Shown here: piece after piece, positions 41,068 through 49,251 of the stretch | Numbering within the stretch: position 1 is the stretch's first letter | Layout: every line of letters begins with the position of its first letter | Origin: JAICJR01 sp963848495 | GTDB lineage: Bacteria; Actinomycetota; Thermoleophilia; Solirubrobacterales; Thermoleophilaceae | Assembly (NCBI GenBank): GCA_963848495.1 | Contig: CAWKDV010000001.1 | Span: forward strand, 186,001-250,000 | DNA: 64,000 nt | Direction of reading: 5' to 3' | Translations under genes and position numbers: made by a program | Notes under the pieces: model-generated | The model's input: only the letters and a program-made list of their open reading frames with translations | The model's database searches: none | What the model was told of the DNA's origin: nothing

Positions 41068-42340
41068 GACGCCCGACCCGCTGGGAGTGCCCTACCGCGA
41101 GCGCGAGCGCTCGATCACGATGGAGCGGCTCGACCGGCCGGACGTGCCGATCTCCGGCACCGAGGTCGAGCCCGAGACCGAGCTGTTCACGCTCAACATC
41201 GGCCCCCACCACCCGGCCACGCACGGGGTGCTGCGCCTGCTGGTCACGCTCGAGGGCGAGTACGTGCGCCAGCTCACGCCGCTGATCGGCTACGTGCACA
41301 CGGGCATCGAGAAGAGCTGCGAGGACCAGTCCTACTGGAAGGTCATCCCGTTCGTCGAGCGGATGGACTACCTCGCCTACTACTTCAACGCGATGGCCTA
41401 CTGCATGGCGGTGGAGCGGCTGCTCGACGAGGAGGTGCCGGCGCGCGCCCAGTACCTGCGCGTGATCCACATGGAGCTCAACCGCATCTCGAGCCACCTG
41501 TTCTGGCTCGCCACCTCGGCGCTCGACCTCGGCGCGATCTCGTTCCTCTGGTGGGGACTGCGCGACCGCGAGCACACGCTCGACCTGTTCGAGATGTCGG
41601 GCGGCCAGCGAATGCACCCGCGCTACTTCCAGGTCGGCGGCGTGATCGAGGACATCCCGCCCGGCTGGGAGGAGAAGTGCCGCGGCTTCATCAAGCAGAT
41701 GCCGTCGCGCATCGACCAGTACGAGGCGGTGCTCGACAAGAACGAGATCTTCCTGCAGCGCACGCGCGGGGTCGGCCCCGTGCCGGCCGAGCGGCTGCTC
41801 GAGCTGGGGGTCACCGGGCCGCTGCTGCGCGCGGCCGGCAACCCGTTCGACCTGCGCAAGGCCGCGCCCTACTCGTCCTACGAGCAGTTCGAGTTCAAGA
41901 TCCCGGTCGGCACCCAGGGCGATCACTACGACCGCTACCGTGTGCGCCTCGCCGAGATGCGCGAGTCGCTGCGCATCATCGAGCAGGCTCTGGACGGGCT
42001 CCCCGAGGGCCCCTACATCACCGGTAACCGCAAGGTGGCGCTCCCGCCGCGGCACGAGCTCGCCACCAGCATGGAGGCGCTGATCCACCACTTCAAGCTC
42101 GTCACGGAGGGCTTCCGGGTGCCGCCCGGAGAGGCCTACGTGGCCATCGAGTCGCCGCGCGGCGAGCTCGGCTGCTTCGTGGTGGCCGACGGCTCGTCGA
42201 AGCCCGCGCGCGTGCACATGCGCGACCCGTCCTTCCACAACCTGCAGTCGGTGAGGGACATGGCGGAGGGCTGGCTCATCGCGGACCTGATCGCGGCTGT
42301 GGCGATGCTGGACCCGATCCTCGGAGGCATCGACCGGTGA
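41060..42340 (+). CDS. nuoD: NADH-quinone oxidoreductase subunit D
   Basis: A 426-residue 49-kDa-type subunit that forms the quinone cavity with NuoB. Seen are NIGPHHPATHGVLRLLVTLEG (about 51), GYVHTGIEKSCEDQSYWK, ERMDYLAYYFNAMAYCMAVE, ELNRISSHLFWLAT and a C-terminal YVAIESPRGELGCF and SFHNLQSV. The quinone-contacting His in GPHHPATHG and the Tyr are present. ATG 41060 overlaps nuoC by 8 bp, and the stop overlaps nuoE (GTGA). NuoC and NuoD are separate proteins, unlike the E. coli fusion. Confidence 0.97.
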   Translation: MSKTPDPLGVPYRERERSITMERLDRPDVPISGTEVEPETELFTLNIGPHHPATHGVLRLLVTLEGEYVRQLTPLIGYVHTGIEKSCEDQSYWKVIPFVERMDYLAYYFNAMAYCMAVERLLDEEVPARAQYLRVIHMELNRISSHLFWLATSALDLGAISFLWWGLRDREHTLDLFEMSGGQRMHPRYFQVGGVIEDIPPGWEEKCRGFIKQMPSRIDQYEAVLDKNEIFLQRTRGVGPVPAERLLELGVTGPLLRAAGNPFDLRKAAPYSSYEQFEFKIPVGTQGDHYDRYRVRLAEMRESLRIIEQALDGLPEGPYITGNRKVALPPRHELATSMEALIHHFKLVTEGFRVPPGEAYVAIESPRGELGCFVVADGSSKPARVHMRDPSFHNLQSVRDMAEGWLIADLIAAVAMLDPILGGIDR

Positions 42341-42928
42341 GCGGGTTCGACACGCGAGCCGACCTCACCAAGGACCCGGCGCTGATCCCCGATCTGTCCG
42401 AAGTCGAGGTGCCGCCCGCGCTCGAGCGCGAGATCCGCGAGCACATGGCGAAGTACCCGGACCGCCGCTCGGCGGCGCTGCCGGCGCTCGAGGCCGCGCA
42501 GCGCGTGCACGGCTGGTGCTCGCCGGACGCGATGCGACCAGGTGGCCGCGGTGATGCAGGTCACGCCCGCCTACCTGTCCTCGCTCGCCACCTTCTACGA
42601 CATGCTCAACACCGAGCCCGTGGGCCGCCACCAGGTCTACGTCTGCACGAGCGTGGCCTGCAACCTGCGCAACGCTCAGGCGCTGCTCGACGCGCTGCAG
42701 GCGGCGGGCGCCGACTACGACGACGCCAACATCCGCGGCTTCGAGTGCCTCGGCGCCTGCGACATGGCGCCGATGGCGTCGATCGACAACCGCTACGTGG
42801 GCCCGATCGACCCGAGCGAGGCGCCGGACGTGATCGCCGCGCTGAAAGAGGGCCGCACGCCCCTGCCCGGCCGCGGGCTCGGCGACGAGGGCTTCAGGCT
42901 GCCCTGGGAGGACTCGGCCGATGCCTGA
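42337..42928 (+). CDS. nuoE: NADH-quinone oxidoreductase subunit E (one frameshift as sequenced)
   Basis: The 24-kDa subunit with [2Fe-2S] cluster N1a, about 196 residues if the extra C at 42535 is removed, giving AM-DQVAAVMQVTPAYLSSLATFYD. The cluster ligands are in VCTSVACNL (C-x4-C) and FECLGACDMAP (C-x3-C). The C-terminal tail is longer than the minimum. GTG 42337 overlaps the nuoD stop and the end overlaps nuoF by 8 bp. As with nuoC and nuoF, sequence flanking the shift is fully conserved. Confidence 0.9.
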
Positions 42929-44239
42929 GACGCGCGTGCTGCTCGAGCACATCGACGAGCCCGACCTGCACCGGATCGACGTCTACGAGCGCATCGGCGG
43001 CTACCAGGCGATGCGCAAGGCGCTCACCGAGATGGAGCCCGAGCGGATCGTCGAGGAGCTCAAGGGCTCCGGCCTGCGCGGCCGCGGCGGCGCCGGCTTC
43101 TCGATGGGCATGAAGGCCGAGCTTCATGCCCAAGGGCGCGATGGACAAGTACCTCTGCTGCAACGCCGACGAGTCGGAGCCGGGCACCTTCAAGGACCGC
43201 CTGTTGATCCAGAAGAACCCGCACCGGCTGATCGAGGGCATCATCATCGGCGCGGTCGCGGCGGGCGCCAACCGCGCCTTCATCTACATCCGCGGCGAGT
43301 ACGTGCTCCAGGCCGACATCCTGGACGCCGCCGTGGCCGAGGCCTACGAGAAGGGCTACCTCGGCGAGGACATCCTCGGCTCGGGCCACGACGTCTCGCT
43401 CGTCGTGCACCGCGGCGCGGGCGCCTACATCTGCGGCGAGGAGACGGGCCTGCTCGACTCGCTCGAGGGCAAGCGCGGCAACCCGCGCCTCAAGCCGCCG
43501 TTCCCCGCCAACCAGGGCCTCTACCAGGGGCCGACGCTGATCAACAACGTCGAGACGCTCTCGAACGTGCCGCTCGTGATCGCCAACGGGCGCAGAGTGG
43601 TTCAAGTCGCGCGGCACCGAGCAGTCGGCGGGCACGAAGGTCGTGTCGGTGTCCGGCAACGTGCAGCGGCCGGGCAACTACGAGATCGAGCTGGGGATTC
43701 CCGCCCGGGAGATCATCTATGGATTGGCAGGGGGCCCGCCCCCCGGCCGCCGTGTCAAGTGCTGGTTCCCGGGCGGCTCCTCCGCGCCCGTGCTGCTCGA
43801 GGAGGACCTCGACCGACCCTACTCGTTCGAGTCGATGGCCGAGGCGGGCTCGATGCTCGGCTCCGGCGCGATCATCGTGGTGGACGACTCGGTGCCGATC
43901 GTCGCGGTGGCCCTGCGGCTCGCCGAGTTCTACCGGCACGAGTCCTGCGGCAAGTGCGTCCCCTGCCGCGAGGGCACCAACTGGACCGTGAAGATGCTCG
44001 AGCGCATCGACGCCGGCGAGGGCACGCCGATGGACCTCGACATCATGGCCGAGGTGCAGACGAACATCATCGGCAACTGCCTCTGCGTGCTCGGCGACTC
44101 GATGGCGATGCCGGTGGGCTCGATGATCAAGAAGTTCCGGCCCGAGTTCGAGGCGCACATGGAGGCCGCCCGCCAGCGGGCGGACCACCTCAGCATCGAG
44201 CTCGGCGTGGGCGCGGCGCCGGCGGACGAAGCAGCCTGA
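42921..44239 (+). CDS. nuoF: NADH-quinone oxidoreductase subunit F (two frameshifts as sequenced)
   Basis: The NADH-oxidising 51-kDa subunit, which binds NADH, FMN and cluster N3, about 438 residues after removing extra bases at 43119 and 43591. The NADH/FMN site is visible in LRGRGGAGFSMGMK, then KASFMPKG across the first shift, CNADESEPGTFKDR and GAYICGEETGLLDSLEG. Cluster N3 ligands lie in SCGKCVPCREG and the later NCLC. The second shift falls between NGA and EWFKSRGTEQS. ATG 42921 overlaps nuoE. The TGATG junction with nuoG shares one base. Confidence 0.91.
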
Positions 44240-46719
44240 TGCCGCGGCCCGAGCCCAAGCTGGTCACGTTCGAGGTCGACGGCCGCGAGGTGCAGGCGCC
44301 GGAGGGCATCTCGCTCGTGGACGGCGCCAAGCTCGGCGACGTCGAGATCCCCTACTTCTGCTACGAGCCCAAGCTCGGCCAGGCGGTCGGCGCCTGCCGC
44401 ATGTGCCTCGTGGAGATCGAGGGCATGCCCAAGCTCCAGACGGCCTGCTCGACGGTGGTGAAGGAGGGCATGGTCGTCATCACCACCTCCGACCGCGTGA
44501 AGCACGCGCAGAACGCGATCGTCGAGTTCCTGCTGGTCAACCACCCGCTCGACTGCCCGGTCTGCGACAAGGGCGGCGAGTGCCCGCTGCAGGACATCTC
44601 GTTCGGCTGGGGGGCGGGCCGGTCGCGCTTCATCGAGCCCAAGCGCCACTTCGAGAAGCCGCTCGAGATCTCGCCGCTGGTGGCGATCGACCGCGAGCGC
44701 TGCATCCTCTGCTACCGCTGCGTCCGCTTCTCGCAGGAGATCGCCGAGGACTACCAGCTCGTCTTCCTCGAGCGCGGTGACCACACCTTCGTGGGCACGC
44801 ACGACGGGCACCCGTACGTCGGGCCCTTCAGCGGCAACATCATCGAGCTCTGCCCGGTGGGGGCGCTCACCTCCACCGCCTACCGCTTCCGCGCCCGGCC
44901 CTGGGACATCGAGGACGCCGGCTCGGTCTGCCTGCTCTGCCCGAGCCAGTGCAACGTGAAGTTCACCACCCGCGACGACACCAAGGTCATGCGCGTGCTC
45001 GCGCGCGACAACCACGAGGTGGACGACGGCTGGCTCTGCGACAAGGGCCGCTTCGGCTACCAGGCGATCCACGCGCCGGAGCGCATCACCAGCCCGCTGG
45101 TGCGCGACGGCGGCGAGCTGCGGCCGGTGTCATGGGAGCGGGCGCTGTCCACGGCGGCGTCGGCGCTCGGGCGCGCGGGGGCGCGCAGCGCGGCGCTGGT
45201 CGGCGGCGAGGCCACCAACGAGGAGGGCTTCCTCGTGCAGCACCTCCTGCGCGACCTGCTCGGCTCGCCCCACGTTGACTCACGCACAAACGGCCTGCTC
45301 GACCCCGGCCAGGCGCGCGCGCTCGCGCGGCCCGACTTCAGCGCCAGGGTCAGCGACATCGAGTACGCAGACTCGATCCTGGTGCTCGACACCGGCCTGG
45401 TGGACGAGGCCCCGATCCTCGACCTGCGCGTGCGCAAGGCCGTGCGCCGCAACGGCGCCAGGCTCGTGGTGGCCAGCAGCCGCCCGGGCTCGCTGGACGA
45501 GAACGCCGAGGCGATCCTGCGCTTCGCGCCGGGCGCCGACGAGGCGGCGCTGGGCGGTCTCGCCGCCGCACTGGCGGGCGGGAGCAGCGCCGACCTGGAC
45601 GACCTCGCGCGCCGTGCGGGCGCGACGAGCGAGTCGCTGCACCACGCCGCCGCGGCGCTCAGCGGCGCCGGCGCCACCGTGATCCTCTGGGGCGAGCGCC
45701 TCTCGCACGGCGACCGCGGCAAGCACGCCATCGCCGCGCTGCTCGCGGTCGCGCGCCGCGCCGGCGTGCCGGAGACCGACGGCGCCGGGCTGATCGAGGT
45801 GCCGGCCGCCACCAACGCACGCGGCCTGCGCGAGGCGGGCTGCCTGCCCAACCTGGCGCCTGGCCTGGCCGACGCCGCCACCGCGGGCAGCGCCGCCCCC
45901 GACATCGCCAAGGGGCTGGCCGGCGGCGAGCTGTCCACGCTGCTGCTGGTGCAGTCAGACCCGCTGCGCACGCATCCCGATCGCCCCGGCTGGGAGGCCG
46001 CGCTCGAGGCGGCGGGCAGCGTGATCGCCTTCGCCGATTTCGTCAGCGACGACCTCGGCGAGCACGCCGATTTGGTCTTCCCGGCCGAGTCCTACGCCGA
46101 GAAGGAGGGCACCGTCACACACCCGGACGGGCGCATCCAGCGCGTCCGGCAGGGCATCGCCCACCCCGGCGAGGTGCGCGCCCAGTGGAGCGTGCTGGCC
46201 GAGCTATGCGCGCGGCTCGGCTCGCCGCTCGAGCTGGCCTCGACCCCGCACGTGTTCGCCGAGCTGACCCGCGCGGTGCCCTTCTACGAGGGCCTCACGC
46301 TGGAGGAGGTCGGCGGCCGCGGGGTGCGCTGGCAGGAGCGCGAGGCCGCAGCGGCGCTCAGCTCGGTCCCGCTGCCCGACACCGAGCTCGACACGCCGCC
46401 GGCGCTGTCCGACGGCGGCCTGCGCCTCGGCACCGCGCCGTCGCTCTGGACGGGGCGCGAGACCCAGCACGCCACTGTGCTGCGCTTCCTGGCGCAGCAG
46501 CAGGAGCTCGAGCTGTCCCCGGACGACGCGGAGCGCCTGGGCGTCCGCAGTGGCGACGAGGTGAGGGTCTCGGTGGACGGCCGCAGCGTGCGCGCGGTCG
46601 CGCGCGTGCATGACCCGGTGCCCCCGGGAAGCGTCTTCCTCGTCGAGGGCGTCGAGCCCGAGAACGCCACGGCGCTGATGAACGGCCTGCCGCGCACGGT
46701 GGAGGTGGCGAAGGCGTGA
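44239..46719 (+). CDS. nuoG: NADH-quinone oxidoreductase subunit G
   Basis: An 826-residue 75-kDa-type subunit with several iron-sulfur clusters. The [2Fe-2S] ligands are C41, C52, C55 and C70. The His-liganded cluster is H102, C105, C108 and C114. A [4Fe-4S] set starts at C155, C158 and C161, with a later Cys in ELCPVGALT. A further CLLCPSQC motif at about 230 resembles the extra N7-type site. The rest is a degenerate molybdopterin-oxidoreductase-like domain ending in a MopB-type C-terminal barrel. ATG 44239 overlaps the nuoF stop (TGATG). The frame is open further upstream, but that belongs to nuoF in another frame. Confidence 0.95.
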   Translation: MPRPEPKLVTFEVDGREVQAPEGISLVDGAKLGDVEIPYFCYEPKLGQAVGACRMCLVEIEGMPKLQTACSTVVKEGMVVITTSDRVKHAQNAIVEFLLVNHPLDCPVCDKGGECPLQDISFGWGAGRSRFIEPKRHFEKPLEISPLVAIDRERCILCYRCVRFSQEIAEDYQLVFLERGDHTFVGTHDGHPYVGPFSGNIIELCPVGALTSTAYRFRARPWDIEDAGSVCLLCPSQCNVKFTTRDDTKVMRVLARDNHEVDDGWLCDKGRFGYQAIHAPERITSPLVRDGGELRPVSWERALSTAASALGRAGARSAALVGGEATNEEGFLVQHLLRDLLGSPHVDSRTNGLLDPGQARALARPDFSARVSDIEYADSILVLDTGLVDEAPILDLRVRKAVRRNGARLVVASSRPGSLDENAEAILRFAPGADEAALGGLAAALAGGSSADLDDLARRAGATSESLHHAAAALSGAGATVILWGERLSHGDRGKHAIAALLAVARRAGVPETDGAGLIEVPAATNARGLREAGCLPNLAPGLADAATAGSAAPDIAKGLAGGELSTLLLVQSDPLRTHPDRPGWEAALEAAGSVIAFADFVSDDLGEHADLVFPAESYAEKEGTVTHPDGRIQRVRQGIAHPGEVRAQWSVLAELCARLGSPLELASTPHVFAELTRAVPFYEGLTLEEVGGRGVRWQEREAAAALSSVPLPDTELDTPPALSDGGLRLGTAPSLWTGRETQHATVLRFLAQQQELELSPDDAERLGVRSGDEVRVSVDGRSVRAVARVHDPVPPGSVFLVEGVEPENATALMNGLPRTVEVAKA

Positions 46720-47723
46720 TGCTGCCGCTGGCCGACGTCAACTACGTCGAGGGCACCCTCGTCCAGATCGTCAAGTCGCTCGTGATCTTCGGCGTCGTGC
46801 TCGGGGTGGTGCCGCTGATCCTGGTGCTCGAGCGCAAGCTCCTCGGCCGCTTCCAGGCTCGCCTCGGCCCCAACCGCGTCGGCCCCTTCGGCATCCTCCA
46901 GCCCATGGCCGACGTGCTCAAGCTGCTGTCCAAGGAGGCGTCCACGCCCACCACCGCCGTGCCCTGGCTGATGGCGATCGCGCCGGTGATCTCGATCTTC
47001 ACCGCGGTCGTCACGCTGGCGATCATCCCGTTCGGCGACAACGGCGCCTGGGGCGGCAACTGGGGCCTCTACGGCATCGACGTCCCGATCGGCGTGCTGT
47101 TCTACTTCGCCTTCGGCGCGCTGGCCTTCTACGCGCTGATGCTCGGCGGCTGGGGGTCGGGCTCGAAGTACTCGTTCCTCGGCGCGATGCGCTCGGCCGC
47201 GCAGCTCATCTCCTATGAGATCGCGCTCGGCCTGTCCCTGCTCGGCGTGGCGATCCAGGCGCAGTCGCTGTCGATGACCTCGATCGTCCAGGCCCAGCAC
47301 AACCTCTGGTACATCGTGCCGCAGTTCGTCGGCTTCCTGATCTTCATGATCGCCGGCTTCGCCGAGACCAACCGGCCGCCGTTCGACCTCACCGAGGGCG
47401 ACTCGGAGATCGTCGGCGGCTACAACACCGAGTTCGGCGGCATGCGCTTCGGCTCGTTCTTCATGGCCGAGTACATCAACATGATCGTCATCGCGGGGAT
47501 CGCCACCGCCGCCTTCCTGGGCGGCTGGCACGGGCCGGGGCCGGCCGCGCTCGGGCCGCTCTGGACGATCCTCAAGATGTTCCTCTTCATCGTCTTCTTC
47601 ATCTGGGTGCGCGCCACGCTGCCGCGCTTCCGCTACGACCAGCTCATGTCGTTCGGCTGGAAGGTGCTCCTGCCGCTGGCCACGATCAACGTCCTCGTCA
47701 CAGCGGTCCTGGTGGCCACATGA
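46719..47723 (+). CDS. nuoH: NADH-quinone oxidoreductase subunit H
   Basis: A 334-residue membrane subunit with about eight transmembrane helices that helps form the quinone channel. Characteristic loops are ERKLLGRFQARLGPNRVGPFG (split over about 30-50), QLISYEIALGLSLLGV, ETNRPPFDLTEGDSEIVGGYNTEF and FIWVRATLPRFRYDQLM. The many conserved Glu residues of the loops are present. ATG 46719 shares a base with the nuoG stop (TGATG). GTG 46716 is equally possible. The 3' end overlaps nuoI by 4 bp. Confidence 0.97.
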   Translation: MLPLADVNYVEGTLVQIVKSLVIFGVVLGVVPLILVLERKLLGRFQARLGPNRVGPFGILQPMADVLKLLSKEASTPTTAVPWLMAIAPVISIFTAVVTLAIIPFGDNGAWGGNWGLYGIDVPIGVLFYFAFGALAFYALMLGGWGSGSKYSFLGAMRSAAQLISYEIALGLSLLGVAIQAQSLSMTSIVQAQHNLWYIVPQFVGFLIFMIAGFAETNRPPFDLTEGDSEIVGGYNTEFGGMRFGSFFMAEYINMIVIAGIATAAFLGGWHGPGPAALGPLWTILKMFLFIVFFIWVRATLPRFRYDQLMSFGWKVLLPLATINVLVTAVLVAT

Positions 47724-48256
47724 GCCCGTACGACCCGGGCCCAGACGTCATCCAGGTGCAGCGCGGCCCGCAGGCCGGCGGGCCGGGAGCGGTCTACCGC
47801 GCCTTCGGCGAGACCCTGCGCGGCCTCAAGACCTCGTTCATGCGCGTGGTCGAGGGGCCGGTCACCATCCAGTACCCCGAGCAGAAGACGCCGGTCTACC
47901 CACGCTTCCGCGGCAAGCACAAGCTGCACCGGTTCGAGGACTCGGGCCTCGAGAAGTGCGTCGGCTGCTCGCTCTGCGCCGCCGCCTGCCCGGCCGACTG
48001 CATCCGCGTCGTGGCGGCCGAGAACACGCCGGACCACCATGTCTCGGCCGGCGAGCGCTACGCGGCGGTCTACGAGATCAACATGACCCGCTGCATCTTC
48101 TGCGGCTACTGCGAGGTGGCCTGCCCGTTCGACGCGATCACGATGGGCAACGACTACGAGCTGGCGGACTACACGCGCAGCGACCTGATCTTCACCAAGG
48201 AGATGCTGCTCGAGGACCATCCGGAGCGCACGCCGCTGCGGCGGGAGGGCGAGTAG
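47720..48256 (+). CDS. nuoI: NADH-quinone oxidoreductase subunit I
   Basis: A 178-residue ferredoxin-like subunit with clusters N6a and N6b. The first CxxCxxCxxxC motif is C80, C83, C86, C90 and the second is C125, C128, C131, C135. A short amphipathic N-terminal region (TLRGLKTSFMRVVEGPVTIQYP) docks to the membrane arm. ATG 47720 overlaps the nuoH stop (ATGA). It bridges electron flow from NuoG to NuoB. Confidence 0.97.
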   Translation: MSPYDPGPDVIQVQRGPQAGGPGAVYRAFGETLRGLKTSFMRVVEGPVTIQYPEQKTPVYPRFRGKHKLHRFEDSGLEKCVGCSLCAAACPADCIRVVAAENTPDHHVSAGERYAAVYEINMTRCIFCGYCEVACPFDAITMGNDYELADYTRSDLIFTKEMLLEDHPERTPLRREGE

Positions 48257-48258
48257 CC

Positions 48259-48834
48259 ATGTGGTTCGAGCAGGTCATGTTCTTCGTCGGCGCGATCGGG
48301 GCGCTCGCGGGCGCGCTCGGCGTGGTGATGATCCGCAACCCCTTCTACAGCGTGCTGGCACTGGTCGGTCACCTGTTCTCGCTGGCGCTCCTGTTCCTGC
48401 TGCTCCATGCCCAGTTCCTGGCCGCCGGCCAGCTGATCGTCTACGCCGGCGCGGTGATGGTCCTGTACGTGTTCGTCGTCGCCTACATCGGCGGCGCGGA
48501 TGAGCCGCTCGGGCCGGAGGTCGCCGGCGTGCGCAAGCTCGGCGCGCTGTTCGCCGTGGCGGTGGGCGTGGAGCTGTGCGTGGCGATCATCGGCTCGGGC
48601 CTGGCCAAGCTCGACAGCCACGGAGCCCACATCCCGGCCGGCTTCGGCACGCCGGCGCAGATCGGCACGCTGCTGCTCAACCGCTTCCTGATCCCGTTCG
48701 AGATCGCCTCCTACCTGCTGCTGATCGCGGCCGTGGGCGCGCTCGTGCTGGCGCGCCGCCGGCGCGGCCACCCGGACGAGGGGGCGCTCGAGCGGATCAC
48801 CCACGCCCCGCAGTCGGCGAGGACCACACCGTGA
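48259..48834 (+). CDS. nuoJ: NADH-quinone oxidoreductase subunit J
   Basis: A 191-residue membrane subunit with five transmembrane helices. Helix 3 carries the conserved LIVYAGAVMVLYVFVVAYIGG with the pi-bulge-type glycine. ATG 48259 follows the nuoI stop by 2 bp. The upstream in-frame extension to 47956 is a shadow of nuoI. The stop overlaps the nuoK GTG (GTGA). The C-terminus is a charged tail (RRRRGHPDEGALE). Confidence 0.95.
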   Translation: MWFEQVMFFVGAIGALAGALGVVMIRNPFYSVLALVGHLFSLALLFLLLHAQFLAAGQLIVYAGAVMVLYVFVVAYIGGADEPLGPEVAGVRKLGALFAVAVGVELCVAIIGSGLAKLDSHGAHIPAGFGTPAQIGTLLLNRFLIPFEIASYLLLIAAVGALVLARRRRGHPDEGALERITHAPQSARTTP

Positions 48835-49130
48835 ACGTCGACTGGTACCTCGTGCTGTCGGCGTTCATCTTCGCCATCGGCGCCGCCGGCGTGCTGACGC
48901 GGCGCAACCCGCTCGTGATCCTGCTCTGCCTCGAGCTGATGCTGAACGCGGGCAACCTCGCGCTGATCGCCTTCTCGCGCATGTGGGGCAACGGCGACGG
49001 CCAGATCTTCGCGCTCGTGGTGATGGTCGTGGCGGCCTGTGAGGTCGTGGTCGGCCTCGGGATCATCGTGGCGATCTTCCGCCGCCGGCTTCCCGAAGAC
49101 GTCGACCAGCTCTCGGAGCTCCGAGGATGA
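48831..49130 (+). CDS. nuoK: NADH-quinone oxidoreductase subunit K
   Basis: A 99-residue membrane subunit with three transmembrane helices. The first conserved intramembrane Glu lies in ILLCLELMLNAGNLALIAFSR, the second in VVMVVAACEVVVGLGIIVAIFRR, both needed in the proton path. GTG 48831 overlaps the nuoJ stop. Its stop lies inside the left arm of the long hairpin that fills the gap to nuoL. Confidence 0.96.
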   Translation: MNVDWYLVLSAFIFAIGAAGVLTRRNPLVILLCLELMLNAGNLALIAFSRMWGNGDGQIFALVVMVVAACEVVVGLGIIVAIFRRRLPEDVDQLSELRG

Positions 49131-49244
49131 CTCGCGGCCTGCAAACCTTCGCGCTCCGGCGTCCTCGGGTCTCGGCTTGCCCCAGCAAGCCTTCGACCCT
49201 GCGTCCTTGGATCGCTCGGTTTTTGGAACGAGTCGTCCTCGGAG
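49119..49244 (+). ncRNA. Long imperfect hairpin element between nuoK and nuoL
   Basis: The arms CTCCGAGGATGACTCG (49119-49134) and CGAGTCGTCCTCGGAG (49229-49244) pair over 16 bp with one G-U. Inside, AAACC (49143-49147)/GGTTT (49218-49222), GCGCTCC (49151-49157)/GGATCGC (49209-49215), GGGTC (49167-49171)/GACCC (49195-49199) and GGCTTGC/GCAAGCC (49174-49191, loop CCCA) are nested in order. The whole 126 nt thus folds as one hairpin. The left arm includes the nuoK stop, and the right arm covers most of the GGAGG ribosome site of nuoL. Every other nuo junction overlaps or is within 2 bp. It could be a cis-acting translation control element or an inserted palindromic repeat (MITE-like). It resembles no riboswitch I recognise. 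Confidence 0.6.
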
Positions 49245-49251
49245 GATGCGG

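Noticed and set aside
43126..46719. 1197-aa plus-strand ORF reading as a giant NuoF/NuoG fusion
   Set aside because: The first part is nuoF sequence only to about 43590, then a shadow frame. NuoG starts at ATG 44239 with the normal TGATG junction. The fusion is a product of the nuoF frameshifts.
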